64,000 nucleotides of DNA, taken from Arthonia radiata (Eukaryota; Ascomycota; Arthoniomycetes; Arthoniales; Arthoniaceae). Location of the stretch: assembly GCA_002989075.1 (NCBI GenBank), contig PSQN01000017.1:4285453-4349452 (forward strand), written 5' to 3'. The position numbers and the translations under genes are program-made. Under the pieces are notes generated by a model. That model made no database searches. It saw only the letters and a list, made by a program, of their open reading frames with translations, and was not told the DNA's origin. Of the stretch, positions 21,397-33,081 are shown one piece after another. How positions within the stretch are numbered: the first letter of the stretch is position 1; the number at the start of each line of letters is the position of its first letter.

Positions 21397-24300
21397 ATGG
21401 CAGAGACAAAGATGCAGCTAGCTGACTGTAGGTATTTTCGCTGTGGAGAGGTTGTGAGACCTTGAACATGACGAACCTTACTGGCGACTCTGAGCGCGTT
21501 CTCAACATGCGGTCTTCACCCCTTTGCTAACGAGCGTTTTGCGTAGGGCTCGATGATCTCTGCGTTCGCTTTATCGTCAATCTACCGCAAGAAGAGCTAG
21601 AATCAGCTGAGCGAATATGCTTTCAAGTAGAAGAGGCGCAATGGTTCTACGAGGACTTCATCCGTCCGCTAGATCCATCGCTTCCTTCAATGAGCCTTAG
21701 GACGTTTTGCATGGCCATCTTTCGAGTGTGCCCTCTGCTATCCACCTTCTCTGCGGAGCATCACCTGGCCGCCTATTCTCAATTCCTCGCCTACAAGACG
21801 CGTGTTCCTGTACGGGGCGCCATCCTGCTGAATGACAAGATGGATCATGTGCTCTTGGTTAAGGGCTGGAAAAAGGGCGCGAGCTGGAGTTTCCCTCGGG
21901 GGAAGATCAACAAGGATGAGAGAGACTTTGATTGTGCCATACGAGAGGTTTACGAGGAGACGGGATACGATCTCGCTGCGGCTGGACTCGTGCCTGATGA
22001 GTCGAGTGTGAAGTCAGTGGAAGTGACGATGAGAGAGCAGCACATGAAGCTTTATGTGTTCAGAGATGTCCCGATGGGCACGGTCTTTCAGGCACGAACG
22101 CGTAAAGAGATTAGTGTAAGGGCGTGTTATATCCCGAGGAGTGCACAGGCGTGCTGACCTATGTCAGAAAATCACCTGGTGGAAGCTAGCGCAGCTCCCC
22201 GGTTATCAGAAGAGGAAGAATAAAGGCCAAGGCCAGGATGCGGAAGATAGCGGCGACGCAATCAAGGCAAACAAATTATACATGGTCGCGCCGTTCCTAC
22301 CGCAACTAAAGAAGTGGATCGCTCAGCAGCGAAAGTCGGACTCTCATCGGCGCACCACTTCTGACGCTTACCTGTCCACGGGCGACTTACCCGTGACGGA
22401 TGCTGATGTGGTCGTAGAAGATGACCTGCCTTCGGATGTGCCAGCACAGAATCTTGCGCCAATGGCATATGATTTCTTGACAGCGTTGCCGCAGATGGTT
22501 TCCAACAACTCCGCAGGCACCCTACCTCACGGTATACCCGCTGATGCCGCTGCCCAAATGAAGCGCATGCTGGGTGTTTCTGACGTGGTTCCTGAGCAGT
22601 CGCCTCAGCCTCCAAATCAGCCTCGACAGCAATTGCCACAGCATCAGGTCAATCTGCTGAGCATGCTGAGACAAGGCAGCGAGGCGCAAAAAGCTTCCGC
22701 ACAGGAAAACATTGCTCGTTCAATCGCTGCAAGCCAGCGGCAGTATCATGAATCCGAGCAGATCTTGCGGGGATACCAACAAAATCAATTCATGCCACCG
22801 AAACCGACCGCGGGACCTCAGATGCCGCATACGCAGTCGCAGTTTCAATTTCCGCGATCTGGACACGAACACAACGCCTTCCAGGGGGGTGCTTCCTTGT
22901 TACAGCCCTCACTAGGCCACAATCAACCAATGGCGCCGAACGGCCCACGAACGTTACAACAATCAGTGCCTGGTGCACGTATGCCTGCGCAGTCTAATGT
23001 TCCTACGACGCACAACACACCAATGGATGCCCCGGTCATGTCCCACCAAGGACCCGCACCATATCAGCGGACTGGCGATCCGAACTTCGCAAGTCGAGGA
23101 GTGGACACTGCACAACAGCCTGCTATCCCTCGAGCTTCTGAGCTTCCGATGCCCAAGCTGAACAGTCATGCGATGAATTTGCTAAGCATGTTCAAAGGGC
23201 CTTCGAAGCAGCCAAACCCAAATGCCCACAACGCTCCTGCACTCGACCAAACTCCCTCCGATCCGGTAAAAGCTCCAGGTGGCGTACTTGCGCCTTCACA
23301 ATCTAGCGCAGTAGCTCCTCAGATCGAGCACAGCAGGACGCAAAGCAGACGTGGAAGTGCAAAGGCAGCTTTTGGAAACCTGATCCCCAGCACTGTCAGT
23401 CCCTCGTCTCTCACCGGCAATGCGAGGTCTCCAACACCTGTGAGAAAGCGCAGCGAAGCAGACACCAGGCAAGCGAACTTGTTGAATCTATTCAAACCTG
23501 GTTCTGCTGCACCAAAGTCCAGCCAAGTATCCGAGCCGAAGCTACACGGAACAGTCCCACCGTCTGCTCCAGTAGCCCCTCAACCCCAATCTGCTGCGCT
23601 GTTGGATCTATTCAAGAAAACCGGTGGCGACAAACCGGCTGTAAAAAATGCAGTGCCCACAGAAAACTCGGCTCCTCCAGCAAACAACTCGAAACAATTA
23701 CTACAGCTACTCAACCCATCATCCACGCCTGAACCAAAGGCGACAAACGTTGTTCCAGGCGCGCAGTCTCACCGCCTCCCTACACAGTCTACAGCTCAGT
23801 CTTCGATACAGCACACCACAGCTAACCTACAGCCAGTGCCCCAAGATCGAAACGGGCATAAGGAGAAGGCTACTAGTTCGCCTCAAGTCGTACCCAAAGT
23901 ACTACAACAACCGGCGAGAGAGGAGCGGCCCTCTCAGCAGCGGTCCAAGATGCCCACTCAGAATGTTTTCCGCGATGCATCACCAGCTGATGCGCACCGC
24001 ACAGCTGGGCTAAAGAAGCCAGCGCCCCAAACAGCTTTGCAAATGGCTGAGAAGAAAGTTGTTTCAACGCCGACCACGCCAATTCAGATTCTCAGAAGGC
24101 CGACAAGTAGCAGCGCTGAACAACCTGCTGTCAAGACAACACCTCAGCCTGCTGCTCAAACCGCCTCAGAGATCACTCCGCGTCCTACGTCCCATCGCAG
24201 TCCCCGACCAGCACCGAAATCGACTGCTCAGAAGACGTCGTCGCCATCAAAAGCAGCTCTGAACACTGCCAGCGAAACGCCAAAGAAGCCTTTCACTCCC

Positions 24301-24762
24301 CAAATACTCCGTCGACCCCAAACAGAGACAGCTGCGCAACAGCCACAGCAACAAGCCGCGCGCACGAGCGATCATCGACCAAACGCAAAAGACGAACAAC
24401 AGACGGCTCTACTATCACTTCTAAATGCTTCTAAGCGTAACATTGTACAGTCATCGACGCCTGCTGTCCGCAAAAGCAGCTCTAGCGCCGCTCACGAGAG
24501 TCCCAACGCTTCGGTCCCGCCTTCACCAGGTGCGAGGATGGAGCTCTCGCGGTCGCGGATCAGTAGTGTGGCCAGTCCGCCGAGCGCTGAGGCACCACCT
24601 CGATCGCGTTTGAACAGCGCCGCCTCGGTGCCGCGTGTGGGTACACCTCTTAGAAGTGCAACTTTGGAAAGCTCTGGATCGCAGACCCCGATCAGCCCAT
24701 CGGATAAGGGTTTCTTGGTCAACTATTTGGAAGGGGTGATTGGGAAGGGCAGTAGCAAGTGA
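21397..24762 (+). CDS. DCP2: mRNA decapping enzyme subunit 2 (Nudix hydrolase)
   Basis: Three exons give 1064 residues: 21397-21427, 21547-22115 and 22168-24762. The N-terminal regulatory (Box A) domain starts MAETKMQLAD-WLDDLCVRFIVNLPQEELESAERICFQVEEAQWFYEDFIRPLDP. The Nudix box GKINKDERDFDCAIREVYEETGY fits Gx5Ex7REVxEExGY exactly, so catalysis should be intact. Box B (KITWWKLAQLPGY, then FYMVAPFLPQLKKWI-like YMVAPFLPQLKKWI) follows across the second intron. DCP2 with DCP1 removes the m7G cap in P-bodies. The remaining ~800 residues are disordered, Pro/Gln/Ser-rich, and contain six short Leu-rich helical motifs (LLSMLRQGS, LLSMFKGPS, LLNLFKPGS, LLDLFKKTG, LLQLLNPSS, LLSLLNASK). Similar motifs in fungal DCP2 bind Edc3 and help phase separation. 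Confidence 0.95.
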
Positions 24763-25185
24763 GACTTCTTAGAATCATTTCACGTACGCCGAGAGTGAGA
24801 CCGAAATTCACCCATCGAACATGAGTGAGACGATCTGTTCTTGCTCACAGGATTTTGTGCCACTTGTCAATTTACTCGAGTCTCTGAAAATCGAATTTTG
24901 ACGTTAAATATGGGTTCATGGGATGGCAGGGTATGCCGAAGTTTGGCCGAACATAACGGTTTGAAGGTCCCGTCGACGTAGGGCAGTTTTCCACACACTG
25001 CTTATTCTACGTCAAAATACACTCGTTGCACACGGCGCCGGTCCTTATAATACCGCAGATCACAGCTTTTACTCCGCTATGCTTGAGTATCCCCTGCTTC
25101 CCAAGGACACTTAATCAATCTAGTTGCACGGGTTAGACCGGCGGCTTCGAAAACGGCTTCACGTCTTCATGTCTGCCCTTCATCG
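24763..25185. other. intergenic region upstream of the KTR gene
   Basis: DCP2 3' flank and KTR promoter, same orientation. No gene or repeat recognised. Confidence 0.5.
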
Positions 25186-26788
25186 ATGGGACCTGTCAAA
25201 CGGCGCGTATCTAATGCCGCCTCACTACCTAGCACCAACGGATACGCGAGAGAATACGATCCGCGCAAGAAGGACACCTCTGTGCGCGGTTGGCGCATAT
25301 GGCTGACAAATAGCTCGACGGCCATTCCCCTTGCAGCTGTTGTGGCCTTTTCCCTTCTCGTTGTGGGGTTGATTGTTTTTCTGTTCAAGTCCCAGAAGAC
25401 GTCGCCCGGCAAACCTTTCCAGCCTGGCGGCGTCCCACCGAGAATCCGGTGAGCACAAGTCGGCAAGTCATTGGAAGGTCAGATCTGACTTTTCGCGCAG
25501 AACGATCAGCGAGAAATACGACAGCGTCTTTCTCTCGGGCTGTCAGGAGCCGGACATAAGCCACCCTCGCGCAAATGCAGCGTTCGTGGTGCTCGCGCGG
25601 AACAAGGAACTAGATGGTGTGATTGAGTCCATCAAGTCCATGGAGCGACACTTCAATCGTTGGTTCAACTACCCGTACGTCTTTCTGAACGATGCAGAAT
25701 TCAACAGCACCTTCAAAGAAACAGTGGCCAACTACACAAGTGGCTCCGTAGAATTTGGTCAGATCGATTCCACCCATTGGGGTTACCCGAATTGGACCGA
25801 CCCAGACCTTGCAAGAGAAGGCATTCGACAGCAAGGTGACAATGCGATCATGTACGGCGGCATGGAGAGCTACCACCACATGTGTCGCTTTTACTCCGGA
25901 CACTTCTACAAGCATGACCTGCTGCAGAAGTACGAATGGTATTGGAGGATTGAGCCAGAGGTCAAATACTTTTGTGACATCACGTATGACCCGTTCGTGG
26001 AGATGATTAAGAACAAGAAGACGTACGGGTTCACGATTGCAGTGAAAGAGCTCAAGGAGACCGTGCCGAATCTCTTCAGATACGCGTCGGCGTACAGGCG
26101 AAAACATAAGAAGAAGTCCAAGGGCATGTGGGAGATGTTCACGATCCGACCGCGAGAAGATGAGAACTTCTGGCCGGAGAATGACCCGCGCTACAAGAAG
26201 ACGCTGCCGAAGAAGAAGCCAGATCCACTTGGTACTCTGCCGGAGATTGATGACGAATCTATGGAAGGTGATGTGTACAACATGTGTCATTTTTGGAGTA
26301 ATTTTGAGATTGCGCGACTCGACTGGTTCAGATCTCAGGAGTATGAGGACTTTTTCAATGTTATGGACCGGAGTGGCGGCTTTTGGATGGAGAGGGTGAG
26401 CTTTGCGACCGGTATTTGCTGGCGATCTGCTGATGAGTGTTAGTGGGGTGACGCACCCATTCATTCTCTGGCCGCGGGCGCGCTCCTGTCACCTTCTGAG
26501 GTTCACTACTTCCGCGACATCGGCTACCGACACACGACCATACAGCACTGCCCTGGTAACGCACCAGAGAAGCAGCTGGATATTGAACGTTTCTACGACC
26601 CAGCCATCCCCGACGACGAGACGCGAGAAGACGAAGCCGCGTATTGGGAGCGGTCAGATACCCCACGGCAGAATGGGGTGGGCTGTCGCTGTCGGTGCGA
26701 TACTGATGTCCTTGACGTGGAAAACAAAGAAGGCAGCTGTATGATTGAGTGGGTCGAGACAGTAGGTGGGTGGACGTCCCCGCCGTGA
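25186..26788 (+). CDS. GT15 alpha-1,2-mannosyltransferase (KRE2/MNT1/KTR family)
   Basis: Three exons give 500 residues: 25186-25448, 25501-26395 and 26444-26788. It is a type II Golgi protein: a short cytosolic tail, one signal-anchor helix (AIPLAAVVAFSLLVVGLIVFLF) at about 47-68, then the lumenal GT15 domain. Family motifs include ANAAFVVLARNKELDGVIESI, RWFNYPYVFLND, the YEWYWRIEPEVKYFCD block, YNMCHFWSNFEI with the catalytic-region glutamate, and WGDAPIHSLAAGALL with IGYRHTTIQHCPGN from exon 3. KTR enzymes extend O- and N-linked mannans using GDP-mannose, building cell-wall mannoprotein. Which paralogue this is cannot be told from sequence alone. Confidence 0.93.
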
Positions 26789-27464
26789 AGTTCGGTGCAT
26801 ATGAAGAGCATGTACGATACCAATGTGAAGTCTGCGCGAAGCCCGTTCAACGTTCCACCGGCGTTGCTTGATTGATAGGAACAGATATAGAGGCCTGTAA
26901 GATGAACCCTGAGTAACCTGGCTGATGCTCAACCATGCATGTATCAATGCAGCTTTTGTTCACGAGCCATTCCATTAATGCTGCCCTCGTGCTTGTTATG
27001 CAATCTCCCCTGAAAGTTCTATGTCCTCAAGTTGACAAATGGAGACTAGTGTGAGCAACGCGTCCCACGTGATAGGGTGACGCGCCTTCGTAATCGATAA
27101 GCTTTGCCCCTCTCAGCGAAAGAAGCTCCGGCGAGGCTCAACTTCCTCACCAGCAATCACCGCCTGTGTCACCTCCCACCTCCCTTCTTCTATTCTTGCC
27201 TGATGACCTGTTCTTCGTTTCTCGTGCCTCTTTGACCCTCATGTCCACGACGATCCAGCACTAACGAGTTGCTGGGAGAGCTCCTTTAGGCCTGCTTGCA
27301 TCATCCTGACGAGAGAGGTGGGGTTGCCTTTAGGCGACAGTCGACCAACACTTTCCACGTTTCAACTGCCGCCTTCTCTTTCCCTTGTATGTATCTTGCA
27401 ACATCACATCCGTCAATGCTCGCAACTCGTCTACTCTTACACAAAGCACCGTACTGACCCCGAC
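26789..27464. other. intergenic region and leader of the 860-residue protein gene
   Basis: KTR terminator and promoter of the next gene. From about 27170 it becomes C/T-rich (leader-like). The downstream frame is open back to 27318 but has no ATG before 27465. Confidence 0.5.
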
Positions 27465-30047
27465 ATGGATAGAGACGCCGGGCCACTCGGTACTCACCCC
27501 GGTGGTCAGACCCCGGATATCCTCCCTCTTGGCCCCGGCAACATCCAACCTCCTTCACTCGCTTCTTTACACGCAGCCGGTATGGATGCTGATACAGTCT
27601 CCGACGCTGGAACTCACGAGGACTCTCTTACCGACAGCACCTACGAGATCATCAGTGCTACCAACACCCGCAGCTCTGACGATGAAGACTCCCACCAAGA
27701 TGACTCTGAGTCGCTCTTGTCTTTCGAAGACTCTGGCCCTCACAGCCCGGAAGAGATCAACCGTGATGACTATGTCTCCCCGGAGGCATCTCGAGCTATA
27801 ACACCAGCACCGGACTACACTGATGACGAGGATGCAGCCCGCTATCTCAGTCAATCCCGTCACTCCTTGAATGACATGGATCGTAGTGAGCTCACAGATG
27901 CAACGATTCTGCAAACTCCCCGAGCATCGACGAGCCTCGACCCCTCGGCGCTTGAGGCCGGCAAGAGCCCAACAGAGGCCAGTCACACCGTTGATTCGTC
28001 AACCACGTTCTTGCAGGATGGTACCAAGCTCGGCCCATGCCGCGTGTCAGTTGAGCAGACACTCGCTCCTCACAAGCTGGAGCTCCGGGGGACGTTCAAA
28101 ATACTCTGGCATGGAGACTTCATGGGCCAGGATGTGGTCGTGGAGAAGATCGCTCAAGCTCTTGCTGTTTCCAGTGACACCAGTATGGACTCCAGCATAA
28201 TGAAGGAGAGTTCGACCAAGTTCAGTATTGTCCAACTATCAGCTTTCGGTGGTAACGCCGGCTCGCCTCAGGTCACCTTGATCCCAACTGCTAAGACTGA
28301 GGTCGTTGTTGATACCTGTTCGACTTGCTCTGCGAATATGAGCAAGTCTCGTTCCAACAGCGCTTGTCAGCGACTTGCCCACACTCCTAAAGCCGCACCT
28401 GATCTTGAGATATTCTACCACTCCACTGGTGATGGCTGGTCTCGCCAGTTTGACGACATCCGCCCACACACCACTTGCCCATATCTCGACATTCGCCCCA
28501 CTACTTCCTCACTTAATCTCGAGCCGTTCCGGCCTCTCGATGGCAAAGCTGTGCACATGCACATCGATGGCGGTGCCGATGCTCTCGGCAAGAGTGCCTC
28601 ATCTCCTTGGCGACCAATCACTGTACCCATTGATGTTGCTCACTTCCAGCAATTGGATCCTGAGCTGCTCAACCGCAATCTACGTTGCTTGCAAGACTCC
28701 ACGAGCACCAAAGAGAAGCCATGGCGTCGCTCACCAGATGTCAGTGAGGTGATCACTACGGCAGTGCGGAAGATGAGGACCGATCCTGTCAGAAGATGGG
28801 TGCTTCGCGCTATCGTGTTGGGTATGCTCTACACGTGCCTGTTGCAGCTCATTACTTGGACTGCCTCCGCCATTCTCCCATCTACGCTCGAGAAGGAGGT
28901 GGTACCGTCCATAGCTACAGTCACGGTGACCTCGACCGTACAATCAACTGCCACGTCACGAACAAGTGATGTCCCCAGGATTGGCTCGGGCCCCACCGTC
29001 ATCAACAGCGTTCTTATGACACCAGTAGCGTCTTCAAGCCGAGAATTAGGAGCACCATTGGGCGAAGCGCATCCTCCTTCGCCTCTGAAGTTCGAGCTGC
29101 TGCGAACTGAAGAGGGTCAGCTGTATCTCAAGCTCCCCCATGAGATGGCGAAGCTCCGACGTCCACCTCCCATCAACGCCACCGCTTTCACTACGCACCG
29201 ACGTCTCGACACTAAGCTTTTGAAATGGAATGCATCAGTCTACTCCCTCTTGGTCAAGGAGTATGATCCAAAGTCAGAGCCGATCATGCTCGTCGTTGAC
29301 TCACAGAAGGCTAGCGGAGTTCGCCAGGTTTTGTATTACGACCCGAGAGATCCTTACCAGAGCATTCGACTTCTTGAGTCAGGACTCATAGCTTGTCTTG
29401 AGACAACGAAAGACGTAGCCCGTGTCGCCCACAAGGAGCTTGGAGTCTTTCGTGATCAAGCTAGTGGGCTCATCCTGAGCTCGTCTGGCTGGCTTCAGCA
29501 ATATATGGAGAACATCCGCAAATCTAGCGAGAAGACTGCCAGCAATGTCTGGGTGAAATTGGGTGCACGACGCGAGGTGATCCGCAAGCACACCGATAGC
29601 GTGGGCAAAGACTTCGTTCAGAACGCGAACAAACACGCTGAAACTATGACTTCAGCTCTGAGCGAGCGCGTCTCGACTCTGAGCAAGGACGTTCAGATGT
29701 CGGTTAAAGGTCTAAACGAAGTTGTAAAGGGGCAAGTGAGTGGCGGACTTAGGAAGATTGTGGAGACGGAAGATGCATTCGCGCAAGCACGCGGCTGGAA
29801 GTCATCGAACCCTCTCGTTGAGGCTCAGCGCCGAGCCAGTATTCTGGTTTCGAAAGCTCGTGCGCAGATCGCTGAGAAGTCGGAAGAGCGTAAGGCGCGA
29901 AAGCTGGCAAGGAAGCAATCCATGGAGACCAAGCTGGCAGATATCCTAGAGCAGGACAGTTCGACGGTGAGCTCGAGGACGCGGCGTCGTCAAGGGAAGC
30001 GTGGCAAGGCGAAGATGGGCAAGGGGCGATTGAACCGTCACGACTGA
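27465..30047 (+). CDS. unrecognised single-span membrane protein, 860 residues
   Basis: A single exon, starting at the first in-frame ATG. The N-terminal 200 residues are acidic and Ser/Thr-rich (SDDEDSHQDDSESLLSFED). A folded-looking region follows (LELRGTFKILWHGDFMGQDVVVEKIAQAL, then DLEIFYHSTGDGWSRQFDD) containing CSTCSANMSK. One membrane helix lies at about residues 445-470 (VLRAIVLGMLYTCLLQLITWTASA). The part beyond has a small domain (LLRTEEGQLYLKLPHEM), then a long helical stretch (VIRKHTDSVGKDFVQNANKHAETM, SERVSTLSKDVQMSVKGLNE) and a very basic end (SRTRRRQGKRGKAKMGKGRLNRHD). I do not recognise the family. The layout suggests a nuclear-envelope or ER protein, which is only inference. 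Confidence 0.75.
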   Translation: MDRDAGPLGTHPGGQTPDILPLGPGNIQPPSLASLHAAGMDADTVSDAGTHEDSLTDSTYEIISATNTRSSDDEDSHQDDSESLLSFEDSGPHSPEEINRDDYVSPEASRAITPAPDYTDDEDAARYLSQSRHSLNDMDRSELTDATILQTPRASTSLDPSALEAGKSPTEASHTVDSSTTFLQDGTKLGPCRVSVEQTLAPHKLELRGTFKILWHGDFMGQDVVVEKIAQALAVSSDTSMDSSIMKESSTKFSIVQLSAFGGNAGSPQVTLIPTAKTEVVVDTCSTCSANMSKSRSNSACQRLAHTPKAAPDLEIFYHSTGDGWSRQFDDIRPHTTCPYLDIRPTTSSLNLEPFRPLDGKAVHMHIDGGADALGKSASSPWRPITVPIDVAHFQQLDPELLNRNLRCLQDSTSTKEKPWRRSPDVSEVITTAVRKMRTDPVRRWVLRAIVLGMLYTCLLQLITWTASAILPSTLEKEVVPSIATVTVTSTVQSTATSRTSDVPRIGSGPTVINSVLMTPVASSSRELGAPLGEAHPPSPLKFELLRTEEGQLYLKLPHEMAKLRRPPPINATAFTTHRRLDTKLLKWNASVYSLLVKEYDPKSEPIMLVVDSQKASGVRQVLYYDPRDPYQSIRLLESGLIACLETTKDVARVAHKELGVFRDQASGLILSSSGWLQQYMENIRKSSEKTASNVWVKLGARREVIRKHTDSVGKDFVQNANKHAETMTSALSERVSTLSKDVQMSVKGLNEVVKGQVSGGLRKIVETEDAFAQARGWKSSNPLVEAQRRASILVSKARAQIAEKSEERKARKLARKQSMETKLADILEQDSSTVSSRTRRRQGKRGKAKMGKGRLNRHD

Positions 30048-30425
30048 TGTTTGGGATTGGATAGCGATTGGCGCAATGGTCTGGCACGGGCTAATGTGGG
30101 ACGTCCTGGGCTGAGGAGGACAGCCGTAGTTGTCGCGATGCGAACGCTTCGATACCAGATAGCTCATGTATTTCGAACCACTGCATTAACTCGAACAAAA
30201 TTTGGCCTTTTCGACTCTCCTATGTATTCGAATTGGAGGTGTCCGCAAGGCACGAGGTGAAAACAGATGAAAGTGCACGGACCTCTCCTACGTAACCGGG
30301 GGAACACTTTGACCCCTCTAAACGCTACAAATTATTTCAAGAAGTCTTCCTGCTTGCATACTACCTCGAAGACTTTTTGTTGACCCCAAAACGAGATTTT
30401 GACAGACATCGAACTCTCACCTACC
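30048..30425. other. intergenic region upstream of YRB1
   Basis: Promoter and leader of the RanBP1 gene. Nothing else recognised. Confidence 0.5.
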
Positions 30426-31348
30426 ATGTCTTCCGAAACAGACACTAAGCTCAACCCTTCCGAACAGGCCGCCTCCGCAGCGGAGCCTAAGCAAAACAAG
30501 ACGGAGACGGAGAAGGTCACGAGCGGTGTTACGAGCGACGAGAACGCAAAGCCCAGCACTAGCGAGAGAACTGCATCTCAGAGCATGAAGGATAGCGCGA
30601 CTGGAGCTGCTACCGCGGCCAGTGGCGCTGCTACTTCCGCCAAGGACAGCGTTTTCTCAATGTTCGGGGGTGGAGCTAAGAAGGAGAAGAAAGAGGAAGA
30701 GGCAGATGCAGATGAGCCCAGCGGAAGCAGCAAGAAGAAGGCCGGTGAAGAGGTGAGTTTTCCTCACGCCAAACAGAACTGGATGCGCGGTTTGAACATT
30801 CAACTAACCGGGTACCTTAAAACGCAGGATGATGAAGCTGAAGCCTCCGAAGACGTCCATTTCGAGCCGGTCGTGCATCTCACGGAGAAGGTCGATACCG
30901 CTACCAACGAGGAGAAAGAGGAGCAGATGTTCAAGATGCGCGCGAAGCTCTTCCGCTTCGACCGTGACTCCAAGGAGTGGAAGGAGCGGGGTACGGGGGA
31001 CGTGCGACTGCTCAAGCACAAGGAGAATCAGAAGACTCGTCTTGTGATGCGGAGAGACAAGACGTTGAAGGTCTGCGCAAATCACTACGTGGTACCGGAC
31101 ATGAAGCTCAGCCCGAATGTGGGTAGTGACCGGTCATGGGTGTGGAATGCCGCGGCGGACGTGAGCGAGGGTGAGCCGGAAGCAATGACGTTGGCAATTC
31201 GATTTGCGAACAGCGAGAGTGAGTGGATGATGTCGGCTTGGTTGAGTGACTCAGGTGCTGATGATTATTCGCAGATGCCAACAATTTCAAGGACGCGTTC
31301 GTCAAGGCACAACAGGAGAACGAGAAGCTCTTCGCGTCAGGCAAATAA
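30426..31348 (+). CDS. YRB1: Ran-binding protein 1 (YRB1)
   Basis: Three exons give 263 residues: 30426-30752, 30828-31218 and 31275-31348. The N-terminal ~105 residues are charged and Ala/Thr/Ser-rich. The Ran-binding domain starts at [11 protein letters not shown] and runs through [51 protein letters not shown], and [28 protein letters not shown], matching the RanBP1 consensus along its length. Splicing supplies the last helix ([24 protein letters not shown]). The protein binds RanGTP, raises RanGAP activity and supports nucleocytoplasmic transport in the cytosol. The ATG at 30426 is the only good start in frame. Confidence 0.95.
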
Positions 31349-32092
31349 ACAAGCACAGCTCCGAGCAGCGACGATCTCGATGAGGTATCCCAAGCAGACG
31401 CCATATCTTCCCACGAGCTTCAATGTGCCATTGAACAGTGGACAGCAGTATTGACGAAGGACAGCCCGGGCAACAATCACACCCTCCCCTTCACCAAAAA
31501 CCCATCATCAATAATACACATGCCCAGCAGATTACACTGTCATGTAGCGATGCGCTCAATCGGAGCTGCGCTTGATAGCATTAGCAATGAATACCCAAGT
31601 CACGACCACCATCTCAGAGTGATGGAGAGAGGGTGAAGCCCACCTCAGAGATTGTACATAGAAAGTGAAAATCTGATGACCTTTTGAACTTCTCTTCGTC
31701 TGCCGCTCGTCGCTAGCTTATGGTTTTTGGATACGCAAAGGCTTGTACTGTCACGCAACCCTTTTATTCTCACTCTGCGACGCATTTGGAAACTTCTTTT
31801 GCAAACTACAAAATACGCTTTTTGCTTGCTTTTTCTCGATAAAACAAACTTTGCACGTTGACACATTGCTACTCGAGCATTCTTGCCGATATTTCAGACA
31901 TTCATACATCATTTCGATCCTACAGAACTACACCCGCAGTTGCGCTTCTGAGAAGCTCCGCAGTGAGAACACGTCGAATAGCGCGTATTTGCGCGACTTC
32001 CATCTGATCCCGCTCTGCGCCCACGCTCTTCCTGAGCTTTGCTTTCAGAGATATCAAGTCTCTCGTAACCAGAACTTTCGGCCAGAGTCAAG
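31349..32092. other. intergenic region upstream of TAF14
   Basis: YRB1 3' flank and TAF14 promoter, about 740 bp. T-rich stretch at 31740-31860; no gene recognised. Confidence 0.5.
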
Positions 32093-33081
32093 ATGCCCGA
32101 GGTAAGCCCTGGCTCAGAACCAGCACCTTGACAGCGCGCGACTGACACCAGGCTAGGTCAAGCGAAACATCAAGCTCAAGACGCACCAGAATGTGATGTA
32201 AGCTATGCGCCATTCTCCACAAAGCCATGCCAATTCTCCTCTCTGCTCGTATCCATCGATAATCGCTGACATGCAAAACGTGAAAACAGCTCCAAGCCAT
32301 CGCCGCAGGAAGGCTTCCCCATGCGCCAGTGGAGCGTCGAGATCTTCATTGAGAACGAACACGATGGCTCTCTCGTACCTGCCAACACACTCTACGACCG
32401 CTGCCAATTCAAACTACACCCTAGTTTCGGGCCCCGTGAGAAGCAAAGTGAACCGCCTTCCTCTTCCAACCCTCCACGAACACACCATTTGAACAAGCCA
32501 GCTAACGCGACAATAGCCTTCCGCACCCCCAACCCCTTCAAATGTGCCGAAGAAGGATGGGGCGAGTTCGAAATGGGCATCACGCTCACACCCCCGGGCG
32601 TCGGCAAAACCGGCGAAACCATCATCCACCACGACCTCAACTTCGCGCACGAGGATTACGAATCGACACACGCCGTGTCGTTCAAGAACCCAAAGCCAGA
32701 CTTGCTTGAGAAATTGAAGGCTACGGGCGAGGTGCCTGGCGCGAACGGCGTGGCAGGGCGCGCCGGGGGCAGCGCGAAGAAGCGGAAGGCGAATAATGTG
32801 GACATGGATAAGTTGGCGGAGGGGCTGCAGCAGCTGGGCGAGGAGGAGCTGCTGCATGTGGTGCAGATGGTGCATGAGCAGAAGACGTCGGATACGTATA
32901 CTAAGAATGATGTGGAGAGTGAGTGCTTGCGTTCTTGTTGTCTGGGGTGTTGGGTGTGTTGAGTGTGCGTGCTGACTGAGTGACAGATGGCGAGTTCCAT
33001 GTCGACCTCTACACCCTCCAGGACCAGCTCGTTAAGAGCCTCTGGGACTACACCGCCAGCAAGACGAGCATGACTGCTTAG
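32093..33081 (+). CDS. TAF14: YEATS-domain protein TAF14 (TFG3/ANC1)
   Basis: Five exons give 230 residues: 32093-32101 (three codons only), 32157-32197, 32290-32435, 32517-32918 and 32987-33081. Residues 1-125 form the YEATS domain: VKRNIKLKTHQNVI, MRQWSVEIFIENEHDG, LHPSFGPPFRTPNPFKCAEEGWGEFEMGI, then an extended strand to HDLNFAHEDYESTH. A linker with KKRKANN precedes the C-terminal ET-type helical domain (LLHVVQMVHEQKTSDTYTKNDVE-NGEFHVDLYTLQDQLVKSLWDYT). Yeast TAF14 reads acylated histone H3 and is a shared subunit of TFIID, TFIIF, SWI/SNF, INO80 and NuA3. The stop is UAG at 33079-33081. The same frame stays open for a further 57 codons. Confidence 0.93.
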
